This document shows, in pieces, positions 17,660-26,258 of a DNA stretch of 64,000 nt (position 1 is the stretch's first letter; each line of letters begins with the position of its first letter). The stretch covers positions 2,232,001 through 2,296,000 of the forward strand of contig NZ_CP024627.1 of assembly GCF_024449095.1 (NCBI RefSeq). Reading direction: 5' to 3'. Below the pieces are notes generated by a model, which was not told the DNA's origin, searched no databases, and was given only the letters and a program-made list of their open reading frames with translations. The position numbers and the translations under genes were made by a program. The stretch comes from Vibrio coralliilyticus (lineage in GTDB: Bacteria; Pseudomonadota; Gammaproteobacteria; Enterobacterales; Vibrionaceae).

Positions 17660-18595
17660 TTAATCGCGCTGCTGTTTGAGTTCTTCAAAATGGTTAAACA
17701 CCATTTTTGCAGCGCCATACATGCCGGCGTCATTACCTAGAGTGGCTGGTCGAACTGGCGTCATGACACCCATCTCTTTTAGATATTGGTTCATCAAATC
17801 CCACCAATATTCGCGCGAGTTGATCATGCCGCCACCTAAAAGCACTAACTGAGGATCCACCGTCCAACGAATATTACTGATGGTTCGGGCTAGCAAACGC
17901 ATGAAATCTTCAACCGTTGCGATCACTTTTGGATCTCGCTCCGCGTACGCCTGAATCACACTCAACCCATCGGGATAGCGATCATGCTCACTCTCTGGAA
18001 GTTGGAACAACAAGGTTTCTCTTAATCCTGTGCCAGACAGCAAAGACTCAAGAGGGACATTCATCTGCGGTCGATAAGGGTGTGGGACCTCCATTCGTCC
18101 CCAGTGCCCCGCAAGATAGCTTGAGCCATGTAACATCTGTCCGTTGTTTAGCATGGCACCGCCAAGCCCGGTGCCTAAAGTCAACATAACTACGCTGTTG
18201 TAGCTCTCTGCACCACCTAACCATTGCTCACCAAGCAGTGCACAGTTCACGTCGTTATCAGTCCCCACATGGATACCAAACTCTTCTTCGAGCAAATAGC
18301 CAAGTCGGGTTCCTTTCCAGTTAGGCAAACTATCGGTCGCGTCCAATACTGAGCCAGAGCGCACATTAATCACACCAGCGGCAGAAACACCAATACCAAG
18401 TAGGAGCTTCTTTTCACGACGAGCACGTGTCAAAAGCGGGACAATAGCGGCAATGATGCTGTTCAATATGCCTTCACGACCTTGGCTAATATCTGTCGCT
18501 GAGGTGTTCGCAACAATGAGCTTTCCTTCACTGTCTATTAAACCGGCACGGATCTTCGTTCCCCCCAAATCCAAGCCAAGTGCGAGTTCTGTCAT
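17660..18595 (-). CDS. ROK family sugar kinase lacking the zinc motif
   Basis: A 311-residue ROK kinase. The N-terminal ALGLDLGGTKIRAGLID binds ATP phosphates, GTDNDVNCALLGE near residues 115-127 holds the catalytic Asp, and LTLGTGLGGAML and LLGGGM complete the ATP site. The zinc-binding CxCGxxGCxE signature is missing: the corresponding region after AGHWGRMEV reads HPYRPQMNVPLESLLSGTG. That subfamily feature separates it from the second ROK kinase of this cluster. Its ATG shares one base with the epimerase stop (TAATG), implying tight coupling. By context it phosphorylates mannose, N-acetylmannosamine or a derivative. Confidence 0.87.
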   Translation of the reverse strand: MTELALGLDLGGTKIRAGLIDSEGKLIVANTSATDISQGREGILNSIIAAIVPLLTRARREKKLLLGIGVSAAGVINVRSGSVLDATDSLPNWKGTRLGYLLEEEFGIHVGTDNDVNCALLGEQWLGGAESYNSVVMLTLGTGLGGAMLNNGQMLHGSSYLAGHWGRMEVPHPYRPQMNVPLESLLSGTGLRETLLFQLPESEHDRYPDGLSVIQAYAERDPKVIATVEDFMRLLARTISNIRWTVDPQLVLLGGGMINSREYWWDLMNQYLKEMGVMTPVRPATLGNDAGMYGAAKMVFNHFEELKQQRD

Positions 18596-19284
18596 TAGAT
18601 TAGCTCCTTCTCTGCTTGCATTGCGTCCGCAAATTTCTTAGTAATCAATTGAGGACGAGTAATTGCAGAGCCAACAACCACAGTCCAAGCACCTGCAGCC
18701 AAAGCTTGAGAAACATGGGTAGGAGTGCCGATGCGACCTTCGGCAATGACTGGAATCGTTAGGGTTTGGCTTAGTCGACGAATCAATACAAAATCAGGAG
18801 CATCACCAAAATGCGCCGTATCGGGCGTATAGCCAGATAAAGTAGTGGACACACAATCTACGCCCAATCTCTCAGCTTCAACCCCTTGTTCATAAGTGGC
18901 AATATCGGCCATGATGAGGCAAGAAGTACCGCGGATAAGTTGAATAAGGCTCTCGATGGACTCACCATTTGGTCGATCTCTACCTGTCATATCCAGAGCA
19001 ATCATATCGGCACCCGCATCTATGATGGCCTGAACCTCTTTTGACGTAGGAGTAATAAAAATTTCGGAATCGCTGTAATCCTGTTTAATCAAACCAATGA
19101 CAGGAACACTAGGAAAAGCTTGCTTGACCGCTTTAATATCATCAACCGACTGAATTCTAAGAGCTTTTGCTCCACCTTCAATGACCGCTTTTGCCATTTT
19201 AACCATGGTTTCTGAACCAAACAGTGGTTCATGTGGAAGTGCTTGTACTGAAGCGATTAACTCGCCTTTAACGGACATCAACAT
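18595..19284 (-). CDS. nanE: NanE-like N-acylglucosamine-6-phosphate 2-epimerase
   Basis: A 229-residue TIM-barrel epimerase of the NanE family, which converts N-acetylmannosamine-6-phosphate to N-acetylglucosamine-6-phosphate. I start it at the ATG at 19284 because GAGGTCAGT precedes it and it gives the normal SVKGELIASVQALPHEP N-terminus. Family marks include GAKALRIQSVDDI, VIGLIKQDY, GADMIALDMTGRDRP, MADIATYEQG and VIAEGRIGTP with the catalytic lysine in GLIKQD. No nanA or other sialic-acid genes are visible, so the sugar may come from a ManNAc-containing glycan or a related 2-amino sugar. It is the first gene of the nine-gene operon. Confidence 0.88.
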   Translation of the reverse strand: MLMSVKGELIASVQALPHEPLFGSETMVKMAKAVIEGGAKALRIQSVDDIKAVKQAFPSVPVIGLIKQDYSDSEIFITPTSKEVQAIIDAGADMIALDMTGRDRPNGESIESLIQLIRGTSCLIMADIATYEQGVEAERLGVDCVSTTLSGYTPDTAHFGDAPDFVLIRRLSQTLTIPVIAEGRIGTPTHVSQALAAGAWTVVVGSAITRPQLITKKFADAMQAEKELI

Positions 19285-19405
19285 ACTGACCTCAATAAGC
19301 CTCAGCTCGACCAAATCGCCATCAACCATTTAATATCAATAACTTAAGGCAATTCGGGAGCGTGCGTTTCTTAATTTCGTTGAAGCCAGATTAATTTTTT
19401 TTTTC

Positions 19406-19427
19406 AGTCATTCGTCATCTAATGACT
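19406..19427. promoter_or_regulatory. Inverted repeat upstream of nanE (candidate operator)
   Basis: Perfect 7-bp arms AGTCATT / AATGACT separated by 8 bases, about 120 bp before the nanE start. A candidate repressor or activator site for the divergent control region 19285-19805, which holds no gene. Confidence 0.4.
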
Positions 19428-19497
19428 AATTTTGTCACTAAGGTGATCAAAGTCTCATAAATTTCATGGTTATTAGAAAATATAGCCATCTAGATCA

Positions 19498-19530
19498 CAC
19501 TATAATTTTCACTCCCTGAAAACTATAGTG
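19498..19530. promoter_or_regulatory. 33-bp inverted repeat in the divergent control region (candidate RpiR operator)
   Basis: Arms of 14 bp, CACTATAATTTTCA and TGAAAACTATAGTG, match at 13 of 14 positions around a CTCCC centre. The size and symmetry suit a dimeric repressor such as the local RpiR-type protein. It lies between the nanE operon and the porin gene, where one site could control both directions. Confidence 0.5.
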
Positions 19531-19657
19531 CTAAGTGGTTGTTCTTAAATTTTAGGGAACTTTTTTATTTTAAGAATAAAAAATATAACCAATTGATTTA
19601 TAATCAATAAAGTGAAAACAAACAGAATAATGCAACCTTCATCACATCTTTTCCGAG

Positions 19658-19671
19658 GTGATAAAAATCAC
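19658..19671. promoter_or_regulatory. CRP-like site upstream of the porin gene
   Basis: GTGATAAAAATCAC matches the CRP core GTGA-N6-TCAC and is followed by A. It is about 135 bp before the porin start and suggests catabolite control of uptake. Confidence 0.5.
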
Positions 19672-19805
19672 AATTCATCAAATTGAAATGTGACTTTTAA
19701 GTGATACAAATCTCTTTCTATAAATTAATCAAATCAGAAAAACGAACTTACTCATTTTTTCATAAACAATCCGTCTCGACATTCTTTCACGGATAACAGA
19801 TAACA

Positions 19806-20816
19806 ATGAGAAACAAAACTCTTTCCCTACTTACCCTATCGTTATGTTCTGTGGCCTCCACTCATGCTTTAGCCGACGGTGGTTGGATTCAAAATGAAAC
19901 CGAGCTTAGACATTTCAGCTATGACTACAATAATGCTCCTGATCCTTTCACTCGTGATGAAGTGGAAGTGAATAAGAAACTATTGCAAGGTATGCTACAG
20001 CTCACGGAAGGAAGTGACCTATGGCTCGACTTACGCCGCATTGACTATTTCACAGACGAAGGTGACGATTTCTTTAAAAATGGTTACCACTGGGATCATG
20101 AAGCGCACCTAAGATTTCACTATGATGGGTTCAAATTCCTTGGACGTGACTGGAAGTTCCGCCCCGCTTTAGCATGGGAAGGTGATTGGAACTTCAAAAA
20201 CACCACTGGTGACCTAAACTGGAGTTCCAACGACTACTATTTACAATTCGATTTTCTTACTTCGTTTCCCGATGGTTTAACTCCGTGGGACCAGGGTCAG
20301 CATACTCTCAACTTCCGTCCTCTATTAACGGAATACATAGTTTTGGGTGAATCGAGTAAATTCCATAGTGGCGGTAATTACACAGGTCATCGTCAGCAGG
20401 TAATGAACTTCTTCCTCGTTTCTAAATGGAACGACCGTTTTTCTTCTATGTTCAGCTTCCGTAACTACCTAGATACAATGGCTGGCGATGGCATTAAATA
20501 TCACTACGGCTCTGAAAACGAAACTTGGCTAGACCTCTATAAAGAAGGCGGTTTCAAGGTAACTTGGCACAACAAACTAGAGTTTTACCTTGGTATGGAA
20601 GACTCAACAGAAGTACTGAGAGACAAGTTTGTTGAGTTCTATACCCGTCTAGAAACTAGCTACACCAAGACTCTCGACAACGGTATCTCTATTAAGGGAT
20701 TAATTGGCCAAGACCTGTGGGATTATCACTACAACGACAGCATGTACGTAGGCGGTGAATATGGTCGAAGAGAAACCATAGCAACACTAACCATCAACGT
20801 TCCATTGGGTAAATAA
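19806..20816 (+). CDS. OmpG-like outer-membrane porin
   Basis: A 336-residue exported beta-barrel. The signal peptide runs to about residue 23 (THALA before DGGW). The mature part shows alternating polar/aromatic strands rich in W, Y, F and D, for example GWIQNETELRHFSYDY, WKFRPALAWEGDWNF and the C-terminal ATLTINVPLGK strand. Length and pattern suit a 14-stranded monomeric porin of the OmpG/KdgM-like group used for oligosaccharide entry. It is the first gene of the divergent pair, 10 bp before a ROK kinase, and it shares its control region with the nanE operon. Substrate specificity is inferred from context only. Confidence 0.75.
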   Translation: MRNKTLSLLTLSLCSVASTHALADGGWIQNETELRHFSYDYNNAPDPFTRDEVEVNKKLLQGMLQLTEGSDLWLDLRRIDYFTDEGDDFFKNGYHWDHEAHLRFHYDGFKFLGRDWKFRPALAWEGDWNFKNTTGDLNWSSNDYYLQFDFLTSFPDGLTPWDQGQHTLNFRPLLTEYIVLGESSKFHSGGNYTGHRQQVMNFFLVSKWNDRFSSMFSFRNYLDTMAGDGIKYHYGSENETWLDLYKEGGFKVTWHNKLEFYLGMEDSTEVLRDKFVEFYTRLETSYTKTLDNGISIKGLIGQDLWDYHYNDSMYVGGEYGRRETIATLTINVPLGK

Positions 20817-20826
20817 GGGAGAAAGC

Positions 20827-21741
20827 ATGCAGTATATAGGCCTAGATATAGGTGGGACCAAAACCTCAGCAGCTCTATTTAATGAAGCTGGTCAACAACT
20901 TCATTATGAGCGTACTAAAACGGTTAAAAACGACTATACAAGTTTTCTTGATCACGTGATCAACGTGATTAGTCAAGTATTGGCTAAAGCAACTGATGAG
21001 CTGAATATAGGGGTAGGAATACCAGGTGCGATTTGTCCGGTTTCTAACAATATTAAGAACTCTAATATATTGGTCGCGAATGGACAAAACTTAAAGTCGG
21101 ATCTGGAAAACCATTTTGATAGGCCTATACAAATTGCCAACGATGCGGACTGTTTTGCCCTAAGTGAAGCGATGTTTGGGGCTGGTAACAACCATCACTC
21201 AATATTTGGTGTCATAATCGGTACAGGGTGTGGCGGTGGCCTAGTCTATCAGAAGGAATTAGTAAAAGGGCCAAACAATGTTGCTGGCGAATGGGGCCAT
21301 AATCAGCTTGCATTCTATTCCCCAGAAAAAGATGAAGAAGCCGAACCTTGTTATTGTGGTAACAGTGCATGCAACGAACTTTTTCTTTCTGGAACTGGAT
21401 TTGCGAAACGCTATAACAGTGCAAACCAAACTGACTTTACTAGCCAAGAAATCATGCAGTTAGTTGATAAAAGTGACACGGCTTCGCAGCATTTCGAACT
21501 CTATTTGGATCAATTAGCGCGCGCATTATCTCAAATCATTAATGTTTTTGACCCTGCTGCCATTGTGTTAGGCGGGGGGATGTCAAACATAGCTTCAATT
21601 TACCGACATTTACCTAATTATCTCCCTAAGTATGTTTTCGGGGGATATTGTAATACTCCCATTCTAAAAGCTGAGTTGGGGGATGATAGTGGTGTGAGAG
21701 GTGCTGCATTCCTAAATACACACAATAGAGTTAGTGCTTAA
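20827..21741 (+). CDS. ROK family sugar kinase with zinc motif
   Basis: A 304-residue ROK kinase. YIGLDIGGTKTSAALF begins the ATP site, IANDADCFALSEA near residues 103-115 holds the catalytic Asp106, and GVIIGTGCGGGLVY follows. The full zinc motif is present: His158 in GEWGH and Cys175, Cys177 and Cys182 in CYCGNSACNELFLSGTG. This is the pattern of N-acetylglucosamine/N-acetylmannosamine and fructo/mannokinases. It follows the porin by 10 bp and is probably cotranscribed. Together with the zinc-less ROK of the opposite operon, the cluster encodes two sugar kinases, implying at least two sugar products. Confidence 0.9.
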   Translation: MQYIGLDIGGTKTSAALFNEAGQQLHYERTKTVKNDYTSFLDHVINVISQVLAKATDELNIGVGIPGAICPVSNNIKNSNILVANGQNLKSDLENHFDRPIQIANDADCFALSEAMFGAGNNHHSIFGVIIGTGCGGGLVYQKELVKGPNNVAGEWGHNQLAFYSPEKDEEAEPCYCGNSACNELFLSGTGFAKRYNSANQTDFTSQEIMQLVDKSDTASQHFELYLDQLARALSQIINVFDPAAIVLGGGMSNIASIYRHLPNYLPKYVFGGYCNTPILKAELGDDSGVRGAAFLNTHNRVSA

Positions 21742-21777
21742 CGACGAAACCTCTGACTCTATTATTAAACTAACTTT

Positions 21778-21817
21778 GATGCGATGGATGCACCGTACAA
21801 CTCGCGTCCATCGCATC
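21778..21817. terminator. Hairpin between convergent ROK kinase and asmA-like genes
   Basis: A perfect 11-bp stem GATGCGATGGA / TCCATCGCATC with an 18-base loop between convergent genes. No strong U-run on either side. Confidence 0.5.
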
Positions 21818-21838
21818 AAGCCAGTTTACTTGGAAGGG

Positions 21839-23995
21839 TTAATTAAACAGCCCTTTAAGTAAGCCATTAACTGCTTCTTTGGTCTTCTCATCCTTAATCT
21901 TATCGCCCAGTTTCTCATCGAGCTTCTTCAGGCCGCGATCAATTTCTTTCTGCGCTTTTTGCTTCAGAACATCATCGAAAACCAACTTGAACTTAGGTTG
22001 CTGCCAAGACCCAGAGATGTTGATTGGAATCGTTACATCACGCAACTCATCAATGTCTTTACCGCCCTGACCTTCCAGAGTGCCAACGATTGAAGTGCTA
22101 ACCGTGAAGTCGACGGTTTGATTCAGGTAATTGGCACTACCATTACCACGAATGCGCAGCAGTGGTGATTGCATGGTTAAATCTTTGGTCGACACATTGC
22201 CCTTGTTCAGTTTCAGTGTCGCCTTCATCGCACTGAAATCCGTCTTTTGGGGCTCGTTGGTCGACTCGACTTTCTGGCCTTTTATCTTGGCGTAGTTTTC
22301 ACGAATTAACTGTGCCACATTAATGCCGTTGACCGCGCCATCGGTGAAATTAATACCAACAGTCCCGATTAAGTTTTTCTGAATACCCGTTGGCGTCAGG
22401 CTACTGCCTTTAACGTCAACATCAATATTACCTGTGCCTTCCAGCTTGTCATTGTTTACCACATCTTTCAGTAACGGCTGAACTTTCACCCCTTTGATTT
22501 GTTTCTTCGCCGTGTAAGAGGCTGGGCTCTTACGTGCATCCAATTTAGCGGTTGCTGAAATTGAACCTTGGTACAAGTCTGACGTGAACGATGTCAACTC
22601 TGCGATACCACGATTGATGTTGAAGCTCGCTTTAACGTTCTGCATTCTGGCGTTGCTGGCTTTGAACTTATCAATGGTAATGTCACCTTTGACATCCAAC
22701 GTCTTCAACGCTGACAGATCCGGTTCTACTTCGGCCTGTGGCTTACTTGTCGATGCAGAAGCGCTATTAGAACTTGTCGAGCCTGTATTTTGCGTACCTG
22801 ATGTTGAAGTATTCTCTGCTGGCTTATTGAGACCAAGAAACTCATCCAAATCAATATTTGGACTGTGCAGAGCAAAGCGCACTTTTGGAATATCACCTAG
22901 CGTCACATCCGCCTTACCATCGAAAGCAAGTGCGTTGGCGGTTAACTTCTCTAGCACAAAGCTCAAGTGGCTTTTTGTCAGATCAAACGTCAAATCAGAC
23001 GCCATATCCACTTTCATTGGTGATTGAGGCAGCGAGTCACCTTTGAATGTTGCATCCAAAGTCAGTTGATTCATCATCACTTTAGAAATCGCTTTGTCTA
23101 CCGTCAGTGCACCAGCGCCTTTCATATTAATGTCTAGGCCAGACGCTTGACCTGCAATGCTGTAAGTCAACGCATTGGCTTTAGCAAACTCAAACGTTTC
23201 CAACCCTAGCTTGATTGAATCCATCTTGGTTGCCGGATCGCTAAAGCTCGCATTGAGATCAATATTACGCAGCGCATACTCAGCAAAACCTTTTGCTAGC
23301 TTAAGCTCGGCACTGCCTTGCGCCGTGAACTTTTGCTGGTTGTTTTCGCCTTTAGCGGCAAAATCGGCCTTGGTCCAAGTATCTACTGCAAACTCCGACA
23401 AGTTGAGCGACACATCGTAGAGCTTAGTGTACGAACCAGCCAGCTTATCCTGGATTTCAACCGCAGCATTAGAGACTGTCACACCGGCAAGATTGATCGT
23501 CCAAGCAGAGGCTGGATCAGCATCTGGCTCTGTCGAGGTTGTTTCAACTGGCGCTTCACTCTTTGGCGTATCCGCTGCGGCTGATTCCGCTTGCGTAGTT
23601 TGTGCCTGAGTCAAAGCATCGATGTTTTTGCGGCCATCTTTGAGTGTTTCTAAGTAAAACTCTGCGCCATCCAAAGTGATGTTGCCAATTTCAAGCTGTT
23701 GGCTGAATAAAGGCATAACGGACACATCAATGCCCACCGTTTCAACTTTGAACAAGTTTGGCTGGCTAAAACCCTGCGGGTTACGCAGTTCCGTTTTACC
23801 AAGCTCAAAGCCGATAGATGGGAAGAATTGCCAGCTGATATCGCCTTCAATCACTAGCTCAAGGCCAGTTTGTTTCTGCGCTTGCTCAACAATAAGAGGT
23901 TTGAATTGGTTTGGGTTAACCAAAAGCACCAGTGCCAATAGAGCACCGATAATGATTACTAGAGGAATCGCTATAAATAGGAACAGTTTCTTCAT
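21839..23995 (-). CDS. AsmA family protein
   Basis: A 718-residue inner-membrane-anchored periplasmic protein of the AsmA family, the bridge-like group linked to phospholipid movement and outer-membrane assembly. One N-terminal membrane anchor (KLFLFIAIPLVIIIGALLALVLL) is followed by the AsmA domain with GDISWQFFPSIGFELG. A low-complexity Ser/Thr/Gln linker lies near residues 395-425. A C-terminal AsmA-like beta region (GNGSANYLNQTVDFTV) follows, then a lysine-rich helical tail. I favour the ATG at 23995 because AAGGATAATGCTG gives normal spacing; an ATG at 24001 is equally in frame. It lies downstream of udk and is probably transcribed on its own. Confidence 0.88.
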   Translation of the reverse strand: MKKLFLFIAIPLVIIIGALLALVLLVNPNQFKPLIVEQAQKQTGLELVIEGDISWQFFPSIGFELGKTELRNPQGFSQPNLFKVETVGIDVSVMPLFSQQLEIGNITLDGAEFYLETLKDGRKNIDALTQAQTTQAESAAADTPKSEAPVETTSTEPDADPASAWTINLAGVTVSNAAVEIQDKLAGSYTKLYDVSLNLSEFAVDTWTKADFAAKGENNQQKFTAQGSAELKLAKGFAEYALRNIDLNASFSDPATKMDSIKLGLETFEFAKANALTYSIAGQASGLDINMKGAGALTVDKAISKVMMNQLTLDATFKGDSLPQSPMKVDMASDLTFDLTKSHLSFVLEKLTANALAFDGKADVTLGDIPKVRFALHSPNIDLDEFLGLNKPAENTSTSGTQNTGSTSSNSASASTSKPQAEVEPDLSALKTLDVKGDITIDKFKASNARMQNVKASFNINRGIAELTSFTSDLYQGSISATAKLDARKSPASYTAKKQIKGVKVQPLLKDVVNNDKLEGTGNIDVDVKGSSLTPTGIQKNLIGTVGINFTDGAVNGINVAQLIRENYAKIKGQKVESTNEPQKTDFSAMKATLKLNKGNVSTKDLTMQSPLLRIRGNGSANYLNQTVDFTVSTSIVGTLEGQGGKDIDELRDVTIPINISGSWQQPKFKLVFDDVLKQKAQKEIDRGLKKLDEKLGDKIKDEKTKEAVNGLLKGLFN

Positions 23996-24091
23996 CAGCA
24001 TTATCCTTGCTATTCGGGTATTGCCAGACGTGAGTGGACAAATATCCCAAGTATAAGTCTTGTCGGAAAACTTTTATGAGACATAAAAAGA

Positions 24092-24114
24092 AAGTGGCAC
24101 CTAAAGTGCCACTT
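24092..24114 (-). terminator. udk terminator
   Basis: A 9-bp stem AAGTGGCAC / GTGCCACTT with a 5-base loop, followed on the minus strand by TTCTTTTTATG, about 40 bp past the udk stop. Confidence 0.8.
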
Positions 24115-24152
24115 CTTACATAAAAAATAAAGCGCCTGAATGAGATAAGGGC

Positions 24153-24794
24153 TTAAGCTTTCAAAAGTTTTGCAATGTGAGCTTTGAGTACATCGATAGC
24201 AATACGGTTTTTACCGCCACGAGGAACAATGATATCGGCATACTGCTTTGAAGGTTCGATAAATTGCATAAACATTGGACGCACTGTTTTTTGGTACTGT
24301 TTCAATACAGATTCCATCGTCCGGCCACGCTCTTCTACATCGCGCTTCACACGACGTAGTAAACAGATGTCGAGAGGTGTATCCATAAAGACAGTCGCAT
24401 GCATCAAATCACGTAAGCGTGGGTCAGTTAGAAGAAGAATACCTTCCAGAATGATCACCTTCTTAGGCGTCATTGAGGTCGTATTCTCTGTACGTGTATG
24501 TTCGGTATAGCTGTACTCAGGAACTTCGACAGCATCACCACGAGTTAGCATTTCAAGATGCTCACAGAGAAGGTCATGGTCCAGCGCACTCGGGTGGTCA
24601 TAGTTGGTCTTAACACGCTCTTCCATGCTCAGGTGGCCCTGATCGTTGTAATAGCAATCTTCCGTAATCACACCAATTTGATGATCGCCCACTTTCTCAC
24701 GAAGCTCATTATAGATAGTGCTGGCGATTAAACTTTTTCCAGAAGCAGACGCGCCAGCAATACCGACGATGACGCATTGATTATTATCAGACAT
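24153..24794 (-). CDS. udk: Uridine kinase
   Basis: Uridine/cytidine kinase of the pyrimidine salvage pathway, phosphorylating uridine and cytidine to UMP and CMP. The 213-residue length is standard. The P-loop is [14 protein letters not shown] near residues 12-25. EDCYYND near residues 45-51, [13 protein letters not shown] near residues 64-76 and [12 protein letters not shown] near residues 147-158 are family motifs. The nearby uridine phosphorylase gene (udp) at 30935 gives this region two uridine-salvage enzymes, though they are not in one operon. Confidence 0.97.
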   Translation of the reverse strand: MSDNNQCVIVGIAGASASGKSLIASTIYNELREKVGDHQIGVITEDCYYNDQGHLSMEERVKTNYDHPSALDHDLLCEHLEMLTRGDAVEVPEYSYTEHTRTENTTSMTPKKVIILEGILLLTDPRLRDLMHATVFMDTPLDICLLRRVKRDVEERGRTMESVLKQYQKTVRPMFMQFIEPSKQYADIIVPRGGKNRIAIDVLKAHIAKLLKA

Positions 24795-24995
24795 TATTCT
24801 TGCACCCGATGAATTGAATTGGTGTCATGTTCTAATACTAGCATTGTGCATAAAAGCACACATTGTATTAGTGTGTAATAGATAAACCGCCTGATTATAG
24901 GGAGTTCAGCCTGTAGTTGCTAGTAAGGATTTAGCCCAAAGCTACAAATGGAATAAATAACAACAGCGCAAACGATTACAAACCATAAGATGTAC

Positions 24996-25022
24996 AAATG
25001 AGCGCGTAAAAAGCGCTCATTT
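24996..25022 (-). terminator. mrp/apbC terminator
   Basis: A 10-bp stem AAATGAGCGC / GCGCTCATTT with a 7-base A-rich loop directly after the stop codon of the Mrp gene. Confidence 0.75.
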
Positions 25023-25027
25023 CATCG

Positions 25028-26101
25028 TTACTCAACCATTGTAAATTGGATAGATGCCGGCTTTTCCTTGCCGTGCCAGTACATTCGGGCACAGACAGAC
25101 TCTGCTAGTTGAATATACTGAGCCGCATGTTCAGAATCTGGACGCGCTGCCACCGTAGGGCAACCGTTATCGATGTCTTCACGCATAGAGATGTGCAGAG
25201 GAATTTGAGCCAATAAATCGAGACCATATTCACTCGACATCTTCTCCGCTCCACCTGCCCCAAAGATGTGCTCTTTACCACCACAGTGACTGCAAATGTG
25301 GTAACTCATGTTCTCGACTAGCCCCACAACTGGAACTTGTACCTTCTCAAACATAGCCGCACCTTTGCGCGCGTCGGCCAATGCGAGATCTTGTGGCGTG
25401 GTCACTATCACAGCGCCGGTCACAGGAATTTGCTGCGCGAGTGTTAACTGAATATCCCCCGTACCCGGCGGCATATCGATCACCAAATAATCCAGCTCTG
25501 GCCACTCCGTCTCATTCAGCAGTTGAGCCAGTGCTTTAGACGCCATCGGCCCGCGCCAAATTGCTGCTTCATCCTTCGATACCAAATAACCAATCGAATG
25601 TGTGTAAATGCCATGCGCGGCTATTGGCTGCATCCACTTGTCATCACGAACAACCGGTGTCGCATTTTGCTGGCCAAGCATCATTGGTACGGACGGCCCA
25701 TAAATATCCGCATCAAGTAACCCGACTTTTGCACCAGATTGCGCCATAGCAAGCGCTAAGTTGACTGAAGTGGTCGATTTACCGACACCGCCTTTCGCAG
25801 ACGTCACTGCGATGACATTTTTTACCCCTTTTACTTCATGGCCGACATGAGTTTCCAATGGTTTAGGTGCCACGGTAACCTCACACTCAAAAGCGGCAAC
25901 CTCACCACCTTGTTGCTGAGACTGAACCCATTCAGACAACTCGCTAACGAGCGCTTTAGCCGCAAATGGAATCGCGATCTGGATAGCATTCGCTCCGACC
26001 GTGACAATATTGGCCACAGATGCCCATTGCGGAGCCAAACTCGAGTGCTCAAATTGGTTTAACCAAGCACAAAATTCTTGCTTTGAAGTGAACTGACGCA
26101 T
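25028..26101 (-). CDS. apbC: Mrp/ApbC iron-sulfur cluster carrier ATPase
   Basis: A 357-residue P-loop ATPase of the Mrp/NBP35 family, which binds and transfers [4Fe-4S] clusters. The deviant Walker A is SAKGGVGKSTTSVNLA near residues 101-116, followed by LLDADIYGPSVP. The DMPPGTGD Walker B-like segment lies near residues 210-217. The CxxC pair SHCGG near residue 271 would bridge the cluster between two monomers. The N-terminal 95 residues form the short MIP18-like domain found in E. coli Mrp. It is divergent from metG, an arrangement common in enterobacteria and vibrios. Confidence 0.96.
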   Translation of the reverse strand: MRQFTSKQEFCAWLNQFEHSSLAPQWASVANIVTVGANAIQIAIPFAAKALVSELSEWVQSQQQGGEVAAFECEVTVAPKPLETHVGHEVKGVKNVIAVTSAKGGVGKSTTSVNLALAMAQSGAKVGLLDADIYGPSVPMMLGQQNATPVVRDDKWMQPIAAHGIYTHSIGYLVSKDEAAIWRGPMASKALAQLLNETEWPELDYLVIDMPPGTGDIQLTLAQQIPVTGAVIVTTPQDLALADARKGAAMFEKVQVPVVGLVENMSYHICSHCGGKEHIFGAGGAEKMSSEYGLDLLAQIPLHISMREDIDNGCPTVAARPDSEHAAQYIQLAESVCARMYWHGKEKPASIQFTMVE

Positions 26102-26258
26102 AGGTCCTCCTTATGCATCTAATCGTAGCACTGAGCGGCGCTGGACTGAACCCCGAAAAAACTAAGGTAATCACGCTGATGACTCCTTGGAGTCACTGGT
26201 GGGATAAGGTAGTATTACTCTCTATTTTTTCATACACCTTAAGAAGCGAATATTAAGT

